From NCBI RefSeq assembly GCF_023898315.1, contig NC_064614.1, positions 114,545,501 through 114,609,500 of the forward strand: a stretch of DNA of 64,000 nt. Direction: 5' to 3'. Below, one piece after another: positions 57,396-64,000 of the stretch (position 1 is the stretch's first letter; each line of letters starts with the position of its first letter). The notes beneath the pieces were generated by a model that made no database searches, was not told the DNA's origin, and saw nothing but the letters and a program-made list of their open reading frames with translations. This DNA is from Schistocerca nitens (Eukaryota; Arthropoda; Insecta; Orthoptera; Acrididae). The translations under genes were made by a program, and so were the position numbers.

Positions 57396-58250
57396 ATATA
57401 GTATAAAGAGAAAATTGAGTGTTTACTTAGTGGCTGATGGCTGCTGTATTTAGCTCGTGTCGAGATGTTATGACTGCTTTAGCAATGTCTCTTCTAGACC
57501 TATTATGCCATGCAGCTACATCTAACACCGCCCCCTTAGCGCTCCCTTATTAGATTGGCCTAGGTATTCAGCCTTACAACTCTTGTGATTTACTCTATGT
57601 CCAGCTAAGCTGTGCACTGTTCTTCCTCGGCATCGAACTTCTTTCTTCCGTGCAGATTTCTATAAATGAAGTGGATTTAAAACGAAACTCTGCTTCTCTA
57701 CTTAAATAGAGTGTACATCGGCTGCAATTAATTCTGTATATTGTCACAAACGTTCCCAAAAGGTTACGCGTTACGTGGGAACCAACTAATATTACTGTCT
57801 CGAAGACCTCCAGTTAACATTCTATCTGTGAATGGTAAATAACAACAGTCGGTTATATACATCATGTTCCTCTTTCTAGGTGCCGGAAATCTTTCTTAGC
57901 AAGAGAGCTCCTTCGTTCGTCCTTGCTGCAAGGAGATTACAAATGCTTTCCAGCAGGTAGGCTCCGCGTCTGTTGAGTAATACTTTCCCATAGTATGTGG
58001 CCCGATATTTACAAACTAACTGCGATTGCGCACATCTTTACTCTGAGCTCTATATTTGACGTACGTGATACATACCCTTCCATGACTGGCATAGATCACT
58101 ACAAAAGCAGTCTTGCAAATGGGAATAATTGATGCAATCAGATTATTATTACCGACAGGGAGACAATTATCGATCTACACGAAGAATAACGTAAATTAGT
58201 TACAAACTACGGCGTGTGTACACTTTATTCAACATGTAAACGTCACTACA
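57396..58250. other. Intron DNA, no feature recognised
   Basis: AT-rich, without coding blocks or clear repeat ends. Confidence 0.5.
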
Positions 58251-58450
58251 AAAATTGTTCAAATGGCTCTGAGCACTATGGGACTTAACATCTGAGGTCA
58301 TCAGTCACGTAGAACTTAGAACTACTTGAACGTAACTAACCTAAGGACATCACACACATCCATGCCCAAGGCAGGACTCGAACCTGCGACCGTAGCGGTC
58401 GCGCGGCTCCAGACTGAAGCGCCTAGAACCGCTCGGCCACACCGCCAGGC
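58251..58450 (-). mobile_element. SINE family A copy 9
   Basis: Target duplications TAAACGTCACTACA lie at 58237-58250 and 58451-58464. The B box is nearly intact (gactcgaacctgc). Confidence 0.95.
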
Positions 58451-58539
58451 TAAACGTCACTACAGATTCGGATTTAGGTTACGACATTATATGCTTGTCA
58501 CCAATGGCAGACGAATCGTGAAATTCGGTATGACCCGTT

Positions 58540-59165
58540 AAAGTGTCGTCACATCGAGGCTGTCGGTCGCCTCCTGATTGACTGTTTTCAGCTCAGCAGT
58601 GGTTTTGGGGCTATTGATAGACACCTTGTCTTTAATTACAGCCCCACAGAAAGGAGTCGCATGTCTTCAGATCCGCAGAGTATGGCGGATAATCGAGACC
58701 CATGCCAGTGGCCTGTGGGTAACCCAGAGCCAGAATGCGGTCCACAGTGCTTCTGCAGGGCATCAAACACTCTCCAGCTTCTATGCGGTCGAGGTCCGTC
58801 TTGCATGAACCACAACTTGTCAAAATCAGGGTTACTTTGAACAATGGGGATGAAATCATCTTCCAAAAGTTTCGCGTACCGTTTGGTAGTCACCGTGCCG
58901 TCAAGGAGTATCTCACAGATTATTCCGCGACTGGACAGTGGCGATGACACAGCCGAGTGTGAAGAGACTTCTTGACCACGAAATGCGGTTTCTCAGTCCC
59001 CCAGATGCGCCAGTTTTGCTTATTGACGAACCCACCCAAATGAAAATGGGCTTCGTCGCTAGGCCAAACCGAGGTGCGTGCGCATGCGCACACTAATTTC
59101 GATCATGCCCCGCGGCCGACTGTGCAGTTCGAACGTCCTTTCATGTGATTCAATAATAGTCACCC
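58540..59165 (-). mobile_element. Transposase remnant immediately 5' of an exon
   Basis: The minus frame reads EILLDGTVTTKRYAKLLEDD, LWFMQDGPRPHRSWRVFDAL and, after frameshift, the SxLPTGHWHGSRLSA region. This is the central catalytic stretch of a mariner/IS630-type transposase. It ends about 50 bp before the acceptor of the exon at 59218. Confidence 0.78.
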
Positions 59166-59217
59166 TGTAGTGCGGCTACTGTGCCCCTTTGCTGACCGCA
59201 CTCGCTCGCTTCCGCAG

Positions 59218-59586
59218 GCACCGTCCGACTACGAGCGCGAGCTGGACGCGTTCCTCAAGTCTGACACGTCTTCGGGCTACGCCTTCCGTCCGAGCAGCAG
59301 CGGCTACGGCCCTTCGGAGCGGCTGTCGGCCGCCGCCGACAACGCCAACTGCCAGAAGGTGGTGAAGGACTCGATGACGTGCCAGGTGTGCAAGGACCCC
59401 AAGACGGGCGGCTCGTCCGAGCAGTGCTCGTACTCGACCAAGCCGGAGGCGAACAACTACTTCGTGGAGAAGCAGTCCTCGTACAGCAGCGGCAGCAAGC
59501 AGCCCACGCGCTCCACCAGCTCCAGCTACGACAGCCGCGGCGGAGCCAGCGAGCGCCGGGACACCAAGCTGCCCGGCAAGGACCTC
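59218..59586 (+). CDS. Exon with second CxVCxDPxTGG cysteine module (last visible exon, 123 codons)
   Basis: The acceptor is ctcgctcgcttccgcag and the donor is CTC|gtgagt; phase 0 at both ends. The protein begins APSDYERELDAFLKSDTSSGYAF, a Ser/Tyr-rich linker. It then has NCQKVVKDSMTC, QVCKDPKTGG, SSEQCSYSTKP and NNYFVEKQSSY, followed by a Ser/Thr/Arg-rich tail ending PGKDL. The module aligns with that in the preceding exon at MTC, VC, DP, TGG, E, CSY, P and YFV, which is clear evidence of domain duplication. The frame stays open beyond the donor to 59724, but composition drops abruptly to AT-rich at the donor, so splicing is favoured. The next exon is not visible before 64000. Confidence 0.86.
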
Positions 59587-60187
59587 GTGAGTACCCCGAC
59601 GCTCCTGCGGGCAGCACGTCAGACAACTTGCTACAGGCCACGCCGCGAAGTCGTCCTCTTGGCTGTTACAGTCACAATAGCAGGCATTAAGCAATCCGGT
59701 GGATTTAGTCTGTGTCCAGTCTAGAATTGACGCGTTGGGCTTTCCTCTCCTGTGTTAGTTCTTCATTTCATACTAGCACCTACAGATACACTCATGTTCA
59801 GAATAGACAGAACACCTTGAACGATTATAGATAAGACGTTCATATTCGAAGGACATGTACATTAGCATGCACTGCAGAAATTATTAGCATTTCAGTCACC
59901 TCAGTTCAACATGTGCCCTGTTGCCCAGTAGGTGCAGGGTTTGCCGTGGGCCCTGATATCTTGTTCCGTGTGTGAGACGGCATCGACGCATAAGGCGTGG
60001 TATAGCCATCGATGCTGCTTTCACCTGGTGATTGGCATTGGCTCAGACCACTGCACCCGTCTCTTCACTGTATCCAAGTCTGGTGATCTGGCGGGCCAGG
60101 GAAACAGGTTGTCATCCTGTGATACCATGAAGGCACATGTTCGCGCAGTAACATGTAGTCGTGCATTGTCCTGCTGAAAAATGGCGT

Positions 60188-60390
60188 GCCGGCCGCGGTG
60201 GTCTAGCGGTTCTAGGCGCTCAGTCCGGAGCCGCGCGATTGCTACGGTCGCAGGTTCGAATCCTGCCTCGGGCATGGATGTGTGTGATGTCCTTAGGTTA
60301 GTTAGGTTTAAGTAGTTCTAAGTTCTAGGGGACTGATGACCACAGATGTTAAGTCCCATAGTGCTCAGAGCCATTTGAACCATTTGAACC
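60188..60390 (+). mobile_element. SINE family A copy 10 (nested in Tc1)
   Basis: Target duplications AAAAATGGCGT lie at 60177-60187 and 60391-60401, within the transposase second-Asp region. The tail CCATTTGAACCATTTGAACC is locally doubled. Confidence 0.95.
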
Positions 60391-60857
60391 AAAAATGGCG
60401 TCTGGGGTGTTGTGCAGAAATGGTATGACTACGGGTCGCAGGATGTAATTCTCGTAGGTCACACTGGTCACAGTGCCATGGCACCAGCTGTGATTTGTAG
60501 TTGTACACAGTAGCACCCCACAGCGTAAGGCCTTGAGTGGGCGTTGTATATCAATGTGATGCCACTCCCCCTGTCTGTGGCGAACCAAAATACGGCCAAC
60601 ATTTTCAAACAAACAGAACCTGGATTCGTCCCAAAACACCGTCTGATTCCATGTCTGTCCCCAGTGACGTCGTTCCATACACCGTTGCCGTCTAGCATGT
60701 TTCTACATATTCGTCATAGGTAGCCAGAGAAGTGGACGACGCGCACGTAACCTATGCCATAATAAACAGCGACGGACTGTCATCCCTGATAGTGAACGAT
60801 GTGTTACACTGTTCCACAGCTGCACCAAAGCCGAAGAGAACGCAGATCTGTCCTGCA

Positions 60858-60946
60858 ATGCCATTCGAATTAGGTGTCGATCATCTCGGAGGGGGGTCCT
60901 GCAATGCCATTCGAATTAGGTGTCAATCATTTCGGAGGGGGGGAGG
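60858..60946 (+). repeat. ~46-bp tandem duplication inside the Tc1 element
   Basis: The block TCCTGCAATGCCATTCGAATTAG...TCGGAGGGGGG occurs twice in tandem (from 60851 and 60897), differing at a few bases. It is probably a replication slip after insertion. Confidence 0.85.
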
Positions 60947-61375
60947 CTGGTCTGCTTGGTGTGATCTGACCCATCTCGTCGGCCTTCCTTCAACGATTCA
61001 GCACACAACCGTTGTTGCACTGCCGAAACATTTCGCCCCCACACGAATTTCCCGGATGCATTCATCAGATTCTCTTATTCCCATAATGCACCCTCTTTCA
61101 AACCCATTGATATGACGGCACGGTTCGCGCATACGTCTGCAAGGCATGCTACACGTCTGCTCAAGTCACTCCGATCCATTACGTTCGGTTTATAGCGACA
61201 AAGAGAGCCGCAGGTACATTTTTCCGGGAGGTTGTGTTCGCCGCGATATCGATGTTGACCGACGTGGTCCAAATGCTAAATATTTCTGCAGAACATAATA
61301 ATTTACGTGTCTTGGGAATACGAAAGTTCTAGCTCTAGTCGTTCAAGGTGTTCTGTTTATTATGAACATGAGTGT

Positions 61376-61640
61376 ACGTCAGTAACAGAACTCAGTAAGT
61401 TGTTCTTGACGGCGAGTGTTCATCAGAGACTAGAGTATAGTCAGAAGTGTTATAGGACCACTGTTGTTCTTTATATTCATAAACGACCTGACGCATAAGT
61501 TGAGCAGCTATCTGTTTTGTGACGGTGCTGCGATGTACGGGAAAGTTTCGTCGCTGAGTGACTATAGAAGTATACAGGGACGCTTACACTTTTTATTTGG
61601 CGTAATGAATGGTATCTTTCTCTAAATGTAGTATAATGCA
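61376..61640 (+). mobile_element. LINE RT fragment flanking the Tc1
   Basis: The + strand gives VIGPLLFFIFINDLTHKLSS followed by a FCDGAAMYGKV catalytic-box equivalent. The Tc1 TA site lies at its 5' boundary, so the Tc1 may have inserted into this LINE. Confidence 0.68.
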
Positions 61641-62330
61641 AGATAATGCAGAACAGTAGGAACTGTAATCTTCGAATACCGCATCAATGGTGTGCTGCTT
61701 GACACAGTCAAGGTGATCCGTTCACGATATTACAGACTTTCAGCGATAATGCAGAAGAGTAAATGTATCAATTTGAGCTGTTGGACCCTGGTTCGGAAAC
61801 GACTGAGTCGAAAGTTATAAACAATACCTCTGACAGTAGATCTCTTCAACTGCAAGCACTTTGCTTTCCGAATTCTGTGAAGAGATAGTATGGAGCAAAA
61901 TAAGAAAAAATTTCCAATAAACATGGGCTCTAAAGTGTATGCCTTAAATGCTAAGAGGACGTTTATCTTTGTTACAGTGAAACACATCTCTTCTGCTTAA
62001 CAAGTCCTCATAGCTTTTGAGGTATGTACTTTAGAGCTCATATTTAGTAGACAATTTTTTTCATCTTTTGGTCCTCACTACCTTCTCCCAAAATATCGAA
62101 AGCAAAGAGCTTGCTGCAGAAGACGTCCACTGACATGTGTACGATTTGGTCGTTTCCGGCCCGGGATCCCTTATCTCATACCGATACATTTACCCATAGT
62201 CTATGAAAGTTTGTAACATCACCTCGGAATCACCCTGCATAGTCGCAAAGTTGGAAAACGATATTAAGGGGAACGACCACGTCAGGTAGGTAGTAGGGTG
62301 AGCGAATGGTCCACTTCGGATTATTGGGAT
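61641..62330. other. Unclassified
   Basis: No convincing frame or repeat end. It may be the LINE's decayed continuation. Confidence 0.4.
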
Positions 62331-62514
62331 AACTCTAGGGTAGAGTATCATTGCATCTATAAAGGAGCCACGTGTAGAACACTAGTTCTCGAGTGTTCGG
62401 GTTCCGAATCAAGTCGAATTAAAGGACGACATCAAAGCAATTAAGAGGCCACCTGCAAGATTTATTAGCGGTAGGTTCGTTCGAGATGCGAGTGTTCCGG
62501 AAATGTTCCGAACT
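62331..62514 (+). mobile_element. Family-B LINE fragment, part 1
   Basis: AACACTAGTTCTCGAGTGTTC, GAATTAAAGGACGACATCAA and GCAAGATTTATTAGCGGTAG match the LINE at 1.45-1.55 kb. Split by the SINE at 62515. Confidence 0.75.
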
Positions 62515-62715
62515 GTCCGCAGCTCGTGGTCGTACGGTAGCGTTCTCGCTTCCCGCGCCCGGGTTCCCGGGTTCGCTTCCCGGCGGAGTCAGGGATTTTC
62601 TCTGCCTCGTGATGACTGGGTGTTGTGTGATGTCCTTAGGATAGTTAGGTTTAATTAGTTCTAAGTTCTAGGGGACTGATGACCATAGATGTTAAGTCCA
62701 ATGGTGCTCAGAGCC
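62515..62715 (+). mobile_element. tRNA-Gly-like SINE (family H) with family-A tail
   Basis: Target duplications AATGTTCCGAACT lie at 62502-62514 and 62716-62728. The head has GGTCGTACGGTAGCGTTCTCG and an anticodon arm with CCC, then CCCGGGTTCGCTTCCCGG, close to the body of tRNA-Gly(CCC). The downstream body (TGTGATGTCCTTAGGATAGT to GTGCTCAGAGCC) is shared with SINE family A. Confidence 0.9.
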
Positions 62716-62870
62716 AATGTTCCGAACTCAATTGGGAATCCCTGTAGGTAAGACGTTCTTTCCGCGAAACACTTTTGAAAAATCTTAGAGAACTGGCAGC
62801 TGGCGGAATGGTAATGTACGAGATTCTGTTTCCGCCCATGTCACAGACAATGCAAGTTAGGGCTTAAAAG
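62716..62870 (+). mobile_element. Family-B LINE fragment, part 2
   Basis: TCAATTGGGAATCCCTGTAG, AAGACGTTCTTTCCGCGAAA and CTTAGAGAACTGGCAGCTGG continue the element after the SINE. Confidence 0.72.
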
Positions 62871-63180
62871 CTGTCTCACGCTGTACATCAGACTGAGACC
62901 ACGGATTGAGCTATATGTCACTTCGCCGCTTAACGCCTGCTGTGCAGGCAACCCAAACGACACTGCTGTACCGCGTGGAGTCGGCGTGCTCCGTATGATA
63001 CACAAAATGACATGTTGCAAAAACCATAAACACATACGGTACTGGCGTGCAACGGTTAAGCAACATTCGCATGATGTGTGACTGCCAAGTTCGATGAAAC
63101 TTGCACCATGCATAGAAACAACTGCTATAGTGTAGCACAGAAGTTAACTGGACTAAATACGCATTGAGATGCACAGAAAT

Positions 63181-63221
63181 GTGTGTGTGTGTGTGTGGGG
63201 GGGGGGGGGGGAGGGGGGGAG
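63181..63221 (+). repeat. (TG)n / poly-G tract
   Basis: About 9 TG units followed by runs of G with rare A. It served as the target for the SINE at 63222; a G run also follows that SINE at 63415-63431. Confidence 0.9.
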
Positions 63222-63413
63222 GTTCAAATGGCTCTGAGCACTATGGGACTCAACTGCTGTGGTCATCAGTCCCCTAGAACTTAGAACTACTTAAACCTAA
63301 CTAACCTAAGGACATCACACACATCCATGCCCGAGGCAGGATTCGAACCTGCGACCGTAGCAGTCGCACGGTTCCGGACTGCGCACCTAGAACCGCGAGA
63401 CCACCGCTGACGG
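63222..63413 (-). mobile_element. SINE family A copy 11 (inside a poly-G tract)
   Basis: G-rich sequence (GGGGGGGAGG-like) lies at both ends as the presumed target duplication. The B box is intact on the minus strand. Confidence 0.9.
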
Positions 63414-63431
63414 CGGGGGGGGGGGGGGGGA

Positions 63432-63860
63432 GGACTTCCATTCCCCACCAGGGCGGTTGATAACGCTAGATGGTCTTCGGTGCATGTGGACGTGCTGTAA
63501 TACGTCTGCGCATCTCATCCCGCATGTGCTTAATGGGAAGTAAGTCGGGGGAACGATCAGACCAGTTCATTCGCCGAATATCCTCTCGTTCCACGACTCT
63601 TCCGCCTGCACAGTTCGATGCGGTCGCGCATTGTCATCCATAAGAGTATAGTCAGGGCCGAATCCACCCCTTTAAAGTCGTACATGAGGAAAGGGTACAT
63701 TGTCACCATAACACTAACTAGTGAGTGTACCGCGTTCAGAGATTTGGAGGTCAGTATGCCCGTGCAATATTATGCCTTCTCACACCGTAACACCTGCACC
63801 AAAACGATCACGTTCTCTACTGCCGTAGAGTAGAGTTTTATTGGTCCTGGTAATCATATA
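63432..63860 (-). mobile_element. Tc1-like transposase remnant
   Basis: The minus strand contains a YTLMDDNARPHRT-like second-Asp motif and a downstream SxxxIxRxxW-like tract with indels. It is truncated on both sides. Confidence 0.7.
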
Positions 63861-64000
63861 GTACACAAAAAGTACATACTGATGTAGGACAAGTCAATGT
63901 ATAACAAAATATAATATTAAATTTGCATCAATGTCATTATTTCTTCATTAAATGATCACTGAGTTACAATATACAGAGCAAATATTGTACAAAAACAAAG

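Larger units (their letters stand above)
32949..59586 (+). other. Host gene span: six visible exons of a secreted Ala/Pro/Tyr-rich protein with paired Cys modules
   Basis: Six blocks of roughly 65-75% GC stand out from AT-rich surroundings. Each begins after a pyrimidine tract plus AG and ends before GT, and every junction is in codon phase 0, so all six join in one frame to give 662 codons (132+183+72+65+87+123). Introns are about 3.4-6.7 kb and full of mobile elements. The first block begins with half a signal peptide and the last ends at a good donor, so at least one 5' and one 3' exon lie outside what I could find. A split signal peptide, low-complexity Ala/Pro/Tyr segments and a secreted character are common in insect cuticle and matrix genes. 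That role is an inference. Confidence 0.85.
59789..61374 (-). mobile_element. Tc1-like transposon with nested SINE
   Basis: TA is duplicated (59787-59788, 61375-61376). TIRs CACTCATGTTCAGAATAGAC / CACTCATGTTCATAATAAAC, both followed by AGAACACCTTGAACGA. Transposase pieces include FWDESRFCLFENVGRILVRH (60678-) and, across the SINE, IFQQDNARLHVTAR with WPARSPDLDTVKR. A local duplication interrupts the N-terminal region near 60.9 kb. It is not intact. Confidence 0.93.

Noticed and set aside
59587..59724. Read-through of the last exon to 59724
   Set aside because: Composition changes sharply at GTGAGT and the extension is not similar to the rest of the protein.
1..64000. CRISPR array, prokaryotic operons, phage or plasmid modules
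   Set aside because: No regularly spaced repeats with unique spacers, no ribosome-binding sites or gene clusters. Introns and retroelements show a eukaryotic nuclear origin.

Overview
The window is intron-rich, transposon-saturated animal nuclear DNA. It is most likely from a large-genome orthopteran insect, and a locust/grasshopper such as Schistocerca is my best guess. The reasons are the multi-kilobase introns and the dense mix of tRNA-derived SINEs, a 5S-rRNA-derived SINE, Tc1/mariner elements, RTE-type and other non-LTR retrotransposons and hairpin MITEs. I recognise several of these from memory of orthopteran sequence. There is no prokaryotic organisation, operon, CRISPR array or plasmid signal.

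One real host gene is visible, on the + strand from 32949 to at least 59586. Six very GC-rich exons (32949-33344, 40004-40552, 44571-44786, 48898-49092, 52962-53222, 59218-59586) are each bounded by AG/GT splice sites. All are in phase 0 and together give 662 codons. The first visible exon opens with a hydrophobic stretch that looks like the second half of a signal peptide, so the initiator exon lies upstream and has not been found. The gene also continues past 59586. The predicted product is a secreted Ala/Pro/Tyr-rich protein with a low-complexity N-terminal half and, in exons 4-6, a duplicated cysteine module (CxVCxDPxTGGxxExCSY). The layout resembles insect cuticle or extracellular-matrix protein genes, but I cannot name the family.

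Left of the gene (1-32.9 kb) is a mosaic of nested repeats. Non-LTR fragments lie at 1-0.58, 1.4-1.9, 5.2-6.8, 13.9-15.0, 15.9-16.3, 21.2-22.3, 23.3-25.5, 27.8-29.0 and 29.7-30.7 kb. Tc1-like elements lie at 3.23-4.46 and 19.68-20.90 kb. An inverted duplication (17.4-18.2 versus 20.6-22.5 kb) carries the same Tc1 insertion in both arms. A 5S-derived SINE lies at 30.75-31.03 kb. A solo LTR with a 5-bp target duplication sits inside a Tc1 remnant just before the first visible exon.

The introns are equally full. They hold a hairpin MITE 28 bp after one donor, a mariner remnant with a nested SINE, two SINEs a few bases apart in an RTE copy, a second copy of the 3.2-kb Tc1 element, and a Tc1-like element with an uninterrupted 340-codon transposase nested in a LINE. 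Further transposase remnants and hairpins follow. Most SINE and Tc1 boundaries were fixed from target-site duplications read by eye. Stretches I could not classify are listed as such.
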